A model generated the notes under the pieces. That model was given only the letters and a program-made list of their open reading frames with translations, was not told the origin of the DNA and made no database searches. 10,593 bases of DNA from assembly GCA_030043235.1 (NCBI GenBank), contig JASHYF010000411.1:1-10593 (forward strand), given 5' to 3'. Shown piece after piece: positions 1 through 6,892 of this stretch. The DNA comes from Solirubrobacteraceae bacterium (GTDB lineage Bacteria > Actinomycetota > Thermoleophilia > Solirubrobacterales > Solirubrobacteraceae). Position numbers and translations under genes: made by a program. Position 1 is the first letter of the stretch. Each line of letters starts with the position of its first letter.

Positions 1-220
1 CGCGCACGTACACCTCGACTTCCAGCGCGCCGCCGTCTTCGCCGTAGGCATGCATGACCACGTTGTTGCACGCCTCCGTCACGGCGGTGTTCACGTCGTT
101 CGTCTCGATCGCGTCCAGGCCCACGCTGGCGCCAAGCCCGGTCAGCGCCTGGCGCACCACGAGGACGTTCTCGGGCCTGCCCGGGAGGCTCAGGCGGACG
201 TTCGGCGGCGTCTCGGCCAT
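1..220 (-). CDS. RsbW-like anti-sigma factor ATPase, partial (C-terminus outside window)
   Basis: Only the first 73 codons are in the window; the gene reads off the left edge. The protein begins MAETPPNVRLSLPGRPENVL and reaches the N-box of GHKL/HATPase_c anti-sigma kinases, seen as EACNNVVMHAYG near residues 48-59, where Glu and Asn coordinate Mg-ATP. Family members bind a sigma factor of the SigB/SigF type and phosphorylate a partner STAS protein. It lies 55 bp downstream of a SigB/SigF-type sigma gene on the same strand, so it is the natural candidate for its cognate anti-sigma factor, probably cotranscribed. The order is sigma first, kinase second, the reverse of the usual rsbW-sigB order. 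The ATG at 218-220 is the best start; a purine-rich AGGGGGA lies rather far upstream (about 18 nt). Family is clear; the partner is inferred. Confidence 0.88.
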   Translation of the reverse strand, partial: MAETPPNVRLSLPGRPENVLVVRQALTGLGASVGLDAIETNDVNTAVTEACNNVVMHAYGEDGGALEVEVYVR

Positions 221-275
221 CGGACGACGATCGACCGATCCCCCTCAGGAGCTGCGCGTCGTCCCCGCGGCGCTC

Positions 276-1058
276 TCAGTGCGCATGCGCCAGCGTCCGC
301 AGCTGCTCGAGCGAACGGCGCAGGAGGCGCGAGACCTGCATTTGCGATATGCCGACCCGCTCCGCGATCTCCGTCTGCGTGAGGTCATCCACGAAGCGCA
401 TGCGCAGGATCGTGCGCTCGCGGGGCGGGATGTGCCCGAGCGCCGCCGCGACCGTCGCGTCCAGCTCCACGAGCTCGTAGCGCTCGTCGTCCTGGCCGAC
501 CGTGTCACCGTAAGCGACCACCTCGCCGTCGGCCCGGGGCCGCGGCGCGTCCAGGGACAGCGTTTCGTAGGCCTGGATCGCCTGCAGCGCGTCGATCACG
601 TCCTCCATGTCGTACTCGAGGTACTCGGCGAGCTGGTTCACCGTCGGCGCGCGGCCGCGCTCGTTGGCGAGGCGCTCCTGCGCGTCGCGCACCTTCAGGG
701 CGCGCTCCTGCGCGCCGCGTGGCACGTGCACGGCCCAGCCGGCGTCGCGGAAGTAGCGCCGCATCTCGCCGAGAATCGTCGGCACCGCAAACGACGCAAA
801 CGGGTGCCCGAGCTGCGCGTCGTAGCGGTCGAGCGCCTTCAGCAGCCCGAGCGACGCCACCTGCAACAGGTCCTCGAACGGCTCCGAGGAGCGGCCGTAG
901 CGCCGCGCCAGCCCGCGCGCGAGCGGCATGTACCGGCGAACCAGCACGTCGCGCGCGGCCCCGTCGCGATCACGCTGCCAACGCAGGAACAGCTCGCGCG
1001 AGCCATCGCTTCTGCGAGGCACGGTCGTACGCGAGGTCGTCTGTGGTTCAGCGGCCAC
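276..1058 (-). CDS. RNA polymerase sigma factor, SigB/SigF/SigG family
   Basis: This 260-residue protein is a sigma-70 group 3 factor that would direct RNA polymerase to stress or developmental promoters. Region 2.2 is DLLQVASLGLLKALDRYD (about residues 63-80) and region 2.4 is FASFAVPTILGEMRRYFRD (about 87-105). Region 3 follows from HVPRGAQE, and the region 4.2 helix-turn-helix is TQTEIAERVGISQMQVSRLL (about 227-246). The open frame extends up to 1256, but a SigF-type promoter at 1131-1156 lies inside that extension, which would make the longer start untranscribed. I therefore chose the GTG at 1056-1058, preceded by AAGGAG at 1074-1079 with a long 15-nt spacing. Another GTG 11 codons further in is possible. 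An RsbW-like gene follows 55 bp downstream. The promoter resembles the one this sigma class recognises, so autoregulation is likely. The subfamily (SigB or SigF) is not resolved. Confidence 0.93.
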   Translation of the reverse strand: MAAEPQTTSRTTVPRRSDGSRELFLRWQRDRDGAARDVLVRRYMPLARGLARRYGRSSEPFEDLLQVASLGLLKALDRYDAQLGHPFASFAVPTILGEMRRYFRDAGWAVHVPRGAQERALKVRDAQERLANERGRAPTVNQLAEYLEYDMEDVIDALQAIQAYETLSLDAPRPRADGEVVAYGDTVGQDDERYELVELDATVAAALGHIPPRERTILRMRFVDDLTQTEIAERVGISQMQVSRLLRRSLEQLRTLAHAH

Positions 1059-1130
1059 TGAAGAGATTCGCAGCTCCTTCCCGGTCGTGGGCGGCGCGGC
1101 CCGGCCAGCGAACCGCCGCTTCGAGCGATC

Positions 1131-1156
1131 ATACCCAATTTCCCGCAGCCCGAAAC
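1131..1156 (-). promoter_or_regulatory. SigF/SigB-type promoter of the sigma gene
   Basis: On the minus strand the sequence reads GGTTT, then 16 nt after the GTTT, then GGGTAT: the -35 element GTTT is at 1153-1156 and the -10 element GGGTAT at 1131-1136. This matches the established GTTT-N15-17-GGGTAT consensus of mycobacterial SigF and related SigB promoters exactly in both cores. Transcription would begin near 1124, leaving a leader of roughly 65 nt before the GTG at 1058. It implies that the sigma factor, or a relative, transcribes its own gene. Confidence 0.8.
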
Positions 1157-1270
1157 CGGCCGTGGACGCAATGGTGACCGGTAACCGCCGCGGGCGCGCG
1201 CGTCCGTAGAGCAATGGATATACGGGAGTTTCATCGACAGGACAGATTCGCGGCACGCTGGCGCCCGCAG

Positions 1271-1276
1271 TAGGCT
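1271..1276 (+). promoter_or_regulatory. -10 element (TAGGCT) of the aminotransferase gene
   Basis: TAGGCT lies 9 nt before the GTG start at 1286 and there is no Shine-Dalgarno sequence, so the transcript probably starts at or within about 3 nt of the start codon (leaderless). TTCGCG at 1247-1252 would give an 18-nt spacer but is a weak -35 match. The divergent sigma promoter lies about 115 bp upstream. Confidence 0.5.
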
Positions 1277-1285
1277 CAAATCGTC

Positions 1286-2683
1286 GTGCCCGGCGAGCCG
1301 CCCCCCAGCGTGCAGCAGATCCTCGAGACCCGCGTCGGCGAGGAGATGGCGCTGAGCGAGCGCTATCTGAACCCGCAGATGGGGCGCATCCTGCGCACGC
1401 TCGGGTTCGACAAGGTGTGGAGCGGCGGCGAGGGGGCGCACCTGATCGACGCCGGCGGCGAGCGCTACCTCGACCTGTTCGGCGGCTACGGCGTGTTCGC
1501 CATCGGGCGCAACCACCCGGAGGCGATCGCCGCGATCGAGCAGGTGCTGGCGGCGCGCACGGGCAACCTGCCGCAGCTCGGGGTGACGCTCCTCAGCGGC
1601 GTGCTCGCCGAGCAGCTGCTCGCCCGCGCCCCCGCGAGCGTCGCGGCGATGGTGCCGGCGAACACCGGCACCGAGGCGGTGGAGGCCGCGATCAAGATCG
1701 CGCGCGCCGCCACCGGCCGCCCGCGCGTGCTGTACGCCGAGCACGCCTTCCACGGGCTCACGCTCGGCTCGCTCTCGCTCAACGGCGGGCCGGAGTTCCG
1801 CGAGGGCTTCGGGCCGCTGCTTCCGGGCTGCGATCCCGTGGGCTTCGGCGATCTCGACGCGCTCCAGCGGGAGCTCGCACGCGAAGACGTGGCCGCGTTC
1901 GTCGTCGAGCCGATCCAGGGCAAGGGCGTGAACGTCCCGGCCGCCGGCTACCTGCCCGGCGCCCAGCGCCTGTGCCGCGAGGCGGGCGCGCTGTTCGTCT
2001 GCGACGAGGTGCAGACCGGCATCGCGCGCACCGGGCGCTTCCTCGCGCTCGAGCACTGGGGGCTCGAGCCGGACATGGTGTGCCTCGCCAAGGCGCTGTC
2101 CGGGGGGTTCGTGCCGATCGGGGCGCTGCTCGTCTCGCGCGCGGCCTTCGACCGCGTGTTCGACGGCATGGAGCGCGCCGTGCGCCACGGCTCCACGTTC
2201 GGCGGCAACGACCTCGCCGCGGCCGCCGCGCTGGCGACGCTGCGCGTGATCGAGCGCGAGGGGCTGGTGGCTCGCGCCGAGCGCCTGGGGGCGCTGCTGA
2301 TGGAGCTGACCGAGCCGCTGGTGGAGCGCTTCGAGGTCGTCCGCGACGTGCGCGGGCGGGGCCTCATGTGGGCGATCGAATTCGGCCCTCCCGCCGGAGC
2401 CACCGCCCGCAGGCTGTGGGAGACGGTCGAGCGCCGCCAGCCCGGTCTCTTCTCCCAGCTCGTCACCGTGCCGCTCTTTCACGAGCACCGCGTCTTCTGT
2501 CAGGTCGCCGGACACCACATGAACGTCATCAAGGCGCTGCCCGCTCTGGTGATCGAGGAGGAGGAGATCAGGCGCTTCGCCGCCGCGCTCGAAGAGGTCG
2601 TCGCCGCGGCCGAGCGCTACCCCGCCGCACTCGCCCGCTTCGGCGTGCGCACAGGGCTGCGGGCGGCGGGAGTCGGACGGTAG
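1286..2683 (+). CDS. Class III PLP-dependent aminotransferase
   Basis: The 465-residue product is a fold-type I, class III (subgroup II) aminotransferase, the family that includes acetylornithine, ornithine, putrescine and 4-aminobutyrate transaminases. Visible landmarks are the phosphate-binding NTGTEAVEAAIK (126-137) and AFHGLTLG (154-161). VVEPIQGKGVN (206-216) and FVCDEVQTGIARTGRF (237-252, with D240 contacting the PLP ring nitrogen) follow. The Schiff-base lysine K269 sits in LAKALSGGFVPIGA, and HGSTFGGND (301-309) comes after it. Length is normal. It would move an amino group from a terminal amine or amino acid to a 2-oxo acid in the cytosol; the substrate cannot be assigned from motifs. 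The N-terminal part (ALSERYLNPQMGRILRTLGF) is reminiscent of putrescine- or ornithine-type members, which is only a hint. The GTG at 1286 is supported by the -10 hexamer just upstream. It appears monocistronic. Confidence 0.93.
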   Translation: MPGEPPPSVQQILETRVGEEMALSERYLNPQMGRILRTLGFDKVWSGGEGAHLIDAGGERYLDLFGGYGVFAIGRNHPEAIAAIEQVLAARTGNLPQLGVTLLSGVLAEQLLARAPASVAAMVPANTGTEAVEAAIKIARAATGRPRVLYAEHAFHGLTLGSLSLNGGPEFREGFGPLLPGCDPVGFGDLDALQRELAREDVAAFVVEPIQGKGVNVPAAGYLPGAQRLCREAGALFVCDEVQTGIARTGRFLALEHWGLEPDMVCLAKALSGGFVPIGALLVSRAAFDRVFDGMERAVRHGSTFGGNDLAAAAALATLRVIEREGLVARAERLGALLMELTEPLVERFEVVRDVRGRGLMWAIEFGPPAGATARRLWETVERRQPGLFSQLVTVPLFHEHRVFCQVAGHHMNVIKALPALVIEEEEIRRFAAALEEVVAAAERYPAALARFGVRTGLRAAGVGR

Positions 2684-2792
2684 GGCCCAGGCCGAGCCCG
2701 CCGCGCACATCGCCGATCGCACGGGTCGGCAGGCTCCGGCAAGCACGAGGTTCTCGGGCGATCGCGCGGGGTGTGACACTGCGGCGAGGTGC

Positions 2793-2798
2793 TACACT
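2793..2798 (+). promoter_or_regulatory. -10 element (TACACT) of the vapBC operon
   Basis: TACACT ends 6 nt before the GTG start at 2805, so the first transcribed base should be at or next to the start codon (leaderless). GTGACA at 2773-2778 or the overlapping TGTGAC could be the -35 element, though the 14-15 nt spacer is short. VapBC operons are usually repressed by the antitoxin or the complex binding this region; I see no clear palindrome for it here. Confidence 0.5.
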
Positions 2799-2804
2799 TC
2801 GACC

Positions 2805-3074
2805 GTGCCGACCACCCGCCCACGCCACACGCTCACGGAGACAGAGGAGTTGAGCGCCGCGCTCAAGCTGGCGGCGCAGCGCTGGCCAGACGACGCCGGG
2901 AGGCCGAGCCGGCTGCTGCTGCGGCTGGTGAGGGCCGGCGAGCGCGCAATCGCACCCGACGGGCGACGAGCCCGTGAGCGCCGGCAGCGCGCGATCGAGC
3001 GTCATCACGGCCAGTTCACGGGCATATATCCGTCTGACTACCTCGAGAAGCTGCGCAGCGAGTGGCCGGACTGA
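2805..3074 (+). CDS. vapB: VapB-like antitoxin
   Basis: This 89-residue basic protein sits directly before a PIN-domain toxin and overlaps it by 13 bp, the classic arrangement of a type II antitoxin. The N-terminal half (residues about 7-45, RHTLTETEELSAALKLAAQ and then PSRLLLRLVRAG) fits a short strand followed by two helices, as in ribbon-helix-helix DNA-binding antitoxins. The C-terminal tail (about 66-89), including FTGIYPSDYLEKLRSEWPD, would wrap the toxin and block its active site. It is expected to repress its own operon through the N-terminal part. The assignment rests mainly on size, layout and partner, since antitoxin sequences diverge quickly. The GTG start at 2805 is set by the -10 hexamer 6 nt upstream. 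Confidence 0.75.
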   Translation: MPTTRPRHTLTETEELSAALKLAAQRWPDDAGRPSRLLLRLVRAGERAIAPDGRRARERRQRAIERHHGQFTGIYPSDYLEKLRSEWPD

Positions 3075-3448
3075 CCGTCTTGGATGCGAGCGTCATGCTC
3101 GCCTACTTCGACAAGATGGACGCTCACACGGAGGCTGCCAGGGCGATCCTCGAAGACGCGGACGGCCTGGTCGCGTCGGTCCTCACGGTCGCGGAGTCGC
3201 TCGTCGGCGCGACCGCCGCAGGCCGGCTGGACGAGCAACTGGAAGCGCTCGCCGATCTCGAGATTCGCCGGGTGCCGATCGACGGCGAGGCTGCGCCGGC
3301 GCTTGCACGCCTGCGATCGGACACAGGGTTGAAGATGCCCGACTGCTGCGTGCTGCACGCTGCGGCCACGATCAACGCCGACGCGATCGGGACGCGCGAC
3401 GCGTCATTGGCGAAAGCGGCGCAAGAGCGAGGATACGCAACGCCGTGA
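3062..3448 (+). CDS. vapC: VapC-like PIN-domain ribonuclease toxin
   Basis: The 128-residue protein is a PIN-domain ribonuclease. The four acidic residues that bind the catalytic Mg2+/Mn2+ are visible: D8 in TVLDAS, E45 in TVAESL, D94 in KMPDCC and D113 in GTRDASL. Length (about 130) is typical of VapC. When the antitoxin is degraded, such toxins cleave tRNA or rRNA and halt translation. Translation starts at a GTG inside the last codons of the antitoxin gene, implying translational coupling. The last residues (ATP) and the stop codon lie in the first copy of a 20-bp tandem repeat, so the C-terminus may have been remodelled by repeat duplication. All catalytic residues are intact and I see no damage. 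Confidence 0.9.
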   Translation: MAGLTVLDASVMLAYFDKMDAHTEAARAILEDADGLVASVLTVAESLVGATAAGRLDEQLEALADLEIRRVPIDGEAAPALARLRSDTGLKMPDCCVLHAAATINADAIGTRDASLAKAAQERGYATP

Positions 3449-3483
3449 CTCGGTGCGCAACGCCGTGACTCGGTGCGCAACGC
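3436..3483 (+). repeat. 20-bp tandem repeat, about 2.4 copies, over the vapC stop codon
   Basis: The unit CGCAACGCCGTGACTCGGTG occurs at 3436-3455 and 3456-3475 with no mismatch, and a partial third copy (CGCAACGC) follows at 3476-3483. The vapC stop codon (TGA, 3446-3448) is inside the first copy. It is too short and has no spacers, so it is not a CRISPR array. Confidence 0.9.
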
Positions 3484-3505
3484 TCGCACGGGTGGGGGTT
3501 ACGAC

Positions 3506-3628
3506 CTACTCGACGGCGGTGAACACGTCCGCCCCGAACCTCGCCGGCACGGTCGCCGCGTAGGCGAGGCGCGGCAGCGCGCGTCGCGTGAGCGCATGGT
3601 CGTGCAGCCTGCGCAACGGGCCGGTCAT
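3506..3628 (-). CDS. Possible 40-residue small ORF or C-terminal gene remnant
   Basis: In the 268-bp gap between vapC and typA this minus-strand frame reads MTGPLRRLHD, continues with a basic, Ala/Leu-rich helix-like stretch (LTRRALPRLAYAATVPARFG) and ends ADVFTAVE-stop. An AGGAGG lies upstream, but about 25 nt from the ATG, which is too far to help. The frame runs open upstream for about 18 codons to a TAA. The composition looks protein-like, and it could be a tiny protein or the leftover tail of a lost gene. I do not recognise it. Apart from the tandem repeat and the typA promoter I see nothing else in this gap. Confidence 0.2.
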   Translation of the reverse strand: MTGPLRRLHDHALTRRALPRLAYAATVPARFGADVFTAVE

Positions 3629-3702
3629 GCACGCCGGTGTTTCCCGCGCGCGAACCCTCCTCTCGTAAAGATCTCGTTACCGAAACGCGAGCGGTGCGTC
3701 GC

Positions 3703-3708
3703 TAGCCT
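3703..3708 (+). promoter_or_regulatory. -10 element (TAGCCT) of typA
   Basis: TAGCCT ends 8 nt before the GTG start at 3717 and there is no Shine-Dalgarno sequence, which suggests a leaderless or nearly leaderless transcript. No convincing -35 element is seen at the normal distance. Confidence 0.5.
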
Positions 3709-3716
3709 GTGCGGCC

Positions 3717-5630
<1,914 letters not shown>

Positions 5631-5677
5631 GCGGCGGGCCCGCGCAGCACGGCCCACGCCTCGCCCGGCGATGCGAG

Positions 5678-5683
5678 TAGGGT
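5678..5683 (+). promoter_or_regulatory. -10 element (TAGGGT) of the small membrane protein gene
   Basis: TAGGGT ends 6 nt before the ATG at 5690 and no Shine-Dalgarno sequence is present, so the gene can have its own leaderless transcript although it lies only 59 bp after typA. No good -35 match is visible. Confidence 0.45.
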
Positions 5684-5689
5684 ACGGCG

Positions 5690-6049
5690 ATGCCCGTCGC
5701 CTACCAGAACGAGAGCTACGCCGAATACGAGCATCAGCTCGCCGGCGGCCAGATCCACGCGGTCACGATCAACGAGAGCGTGCGCTCGTTGCGCGTCACG
5801 CTCGAGGACGGGCGGCACGTGCTCGCCCACTACCAACCCAAAGGAGAGCCCGCCGCCGCGGCCGCGCTGAGCGCGAGGCACGTGCCCGTGACGGTGCTCA
5901 AGCCGACCGTAGCCGTCACGCCGGCGAAGGCCAAACCGGTTCACCACAAACTGCGCTACATCGCCGGCGGCATTCTGATCGTGGTGATCCTGATCGTGAT
6001 CGCCGTGCTGTTCGTGCGCCGCAGGCAGGAGCCGGCGGCCGAACGCTGA
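5690..6049 (+). CDS. Small single-pass membrane protein with an FtsH extracytoplasmic-like domain
   Basis: The 119-residue product starts with a soluble domain (about 8-70): YAEYEHQLAGGQIHAVTINE, a strand, VTLEDGRHVLAHYQP, then a helix and HVPVTVLKP. This order and spacing (YxEF/Y, AGxVxxVTI, xxTLxDGxxxxxYxP, a Leu/Ala helix, and V-x-V) resemble the FtsH extracellular domain (FtsH_ext). A single hydrophobic helix follows at about 91-109 (IAGGILIVVILIVIAVLFV), then RRRQEPAAER. There is no first membrane helix, AAA ATPase or zinc protease, so it could not be a protease itself. It might bind or regulate the real FtsH, or be an unrelated small anchored protein. Orientation is unclear because both flanks of the helix are basic. 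The gene is real by frame, codon use and its upstream -10 hexamer; the fold assignment is an inference from pattern. Confidence 0.8.
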   Translation: MPVAYQNESYAEYEHQLAGGQIHAVTINESVRSLRVTLEDGRHVLAHYQPKGEPAAAAALSARHVPVTVLKPTVAVTPAKAKPVHHKLRYIAGGILIVVILIVIAVLFVRRRQEPAAER

Positions 6050-6067
6050 CCCCGCAAGCGCCGCCAG

Positions 6068-6082
6068 GGCGCGTGGCGCGCC
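6068..6082. terminator. Possible bidirectional terminator hairpin between convergent genes
   Basis: GGCGCG-TGG-CGCGCC forms a perfect 6-bp GC stem with a 3-nt loop in the 39-bp gap between the stop codons of the small membrane protein (6049) and the methyltransferase (6089). There is no T-tract on either side, so it would be a weak or factor-assisted terminator. Confidence 0.4.
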
Positions 6083-6088
6083 AAGCCG

Positions 6089-6835
6089 TCAGCCCGCCTG
6101 GGAGGCGCGCGCAAAGCGGAGCATCATCTGGTTGTCCTGCTCCGGGGACCCGGTACGGTGCCCGAGCGACTCCAGCGTGCCCACGTCGTCGACGCGGAGG
6201 CCGTGAGCGGCTGCCAGGCGCTCATAGAACTCATGCGGGCGCCTGACGAGCGGAAACTGCTGCTTCCACCTGGCGTCCTCGCGCTCACCCAGCCGGACGT
6301 TCGCAAAGAACTCGCCCTTCTCGGTCAGGCCACGAGCGACCAGGCCCAGGTACGCGTCGACGACCTCGTCGGACATGTGGAACAGCACGGAGAACGCCCA
6401 TGCGAAGTCGACGGGGGCCTCGAGCGCCACCTGCGCCGGGTCCGACGCGTGGATGAGCACGGGATGCTTGTGCTCCAGCCCCGCCTCGCTCAGCTCCTTG
6501 CGACCCTCCTCGAGCACCTCCGCTCGCGCCTCGACGCCGACGTAGTTGCCGGCATCGAGGTAGGCGATGAGCGGAACGCCTCCGCGCAGAGTGCCGCAGC
6601 CGATGTCGAGCAGACGATGCTCCGGTCGCAGTCCGCGCGAGCTGAGAAACGCAAACTGGAAGCGGCGCTTCATCTTCCACAGGTCGGCGGGGCCAACGAG
6701 CGCGTGCCGCCTCGACGGCAGCGTGGTGACCTTGAAGGCCATGCGGCGCAAAGCCCCCCGTTTCAAAATCCTCTTGGCCGTCCTGCTGCCCGTCCTGGAC
6801 AGCTGAGCCGCTCGGGAGGGCTCAGCCATCTGCAC
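6089..6835 (-). CDS. Class I SAM-dependent methyltransferase
   Basis: The 248-residue protein has a Rossmann-type methyltransferase core. Motif I is LLDIGCGTLRGG (about 75-86), which binds the methionine part of SAM. The acidic end of strand 2 is NYVGVEA (E102), and DFAWAFSVLFHM follows as the motif IV region. A basic N-terminal segment (SRTAKRILKRGALRRMAFK) precedes the core. The substrate is unknown; such proteins methylate small molecules, sugars or lipids. The frame could begin at a TTG (6856), a GTG (6835) or an ATG (6829). GGAGGAGGAGG just downstream of the TTG makes the GTG at 6835, 8 nt away, the best-placed start, with the ATG as runner-up. It lies 57 bp after the phosphatase gene on the same strand and may share that operon or use the -10 hexamer at 6873-6878. 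Confidence 0.88.
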   Translation of the reverse strand: MQMAEPSRAAQLSRTGSRTAKRILKRGALRRMAFKVTTLPSRRHALVGPADLWKMKRRFQFAFLSSRGLRPEHRLLDIGCGTLRGGVPLIAYLDAGNYVGVEARAEVLEEGRKELSEAGLEHKHPVLIHASDPAQVALEAPVDFAWAFSVLFHMSDEVVDAYLGLVARGLTEKGEFFANVRLGEREDARWKQQFPLVRRPHEFYERLAAAHGLRVDDVGTLESLGHRTGSPEQDNQMMLRFARASQAG

Positions 6836-6872
6836 GCTCCATGCCTCCTCCTCCAACGCCGTCGCTACGCCG

Positions 6873-6878
6873 ACTGTA
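6873..6878 (-). promoter_or_regulatory. Possible -10 element (TACAGT) of the methyltransferase gene
   Basis: TACAGT on the minus strand would start transcription near 6866, giving a leader of about 30 nt that contains the GGAGGAGGAGG ribosome binding site. It lies in the short gap after the phosphatase gene. No clear -35 element was identified. Confidence 0.35.
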
Positions 6879-6892
6879 GAGGATCTCGCCTA

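Noticed and set aside
54..1061. A 335-codon plus-strand frame opposite the sigma factor gene
   Set aside because: It is the complement of a sigma factor with all conserved regions; the predicted protein is basic low-complexity sequence.
1059..1256. N-terminal extension of the sigma factor to an ATG at 1256
   Set aside because: The extra 66 residues are unlike sigma factors and the matching SigF-type promoter lies within them, so they would not be on the main transcript.
839..2779. A 646-codon open frame on the minus strand across the aminotransferase gene
   Set aside because: It is the antisense shadow of a clear aminotransferase gene in GC-rich DNA; its product is Arg/Ala/His-rich with no domain and runs into the sigma gene.
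2684..2804. Possible tRNA or terminator between the aminotransferase and vapB
   Set aside because: No cloverleaf could be found, and the only inverted repeats are imperfect with no T-tract.
3436..3483. Possible CRISPR array at the tandem repeat
   Set aside because: The repeats are directly adjacent with no spacers and there are no cas genes nearby.
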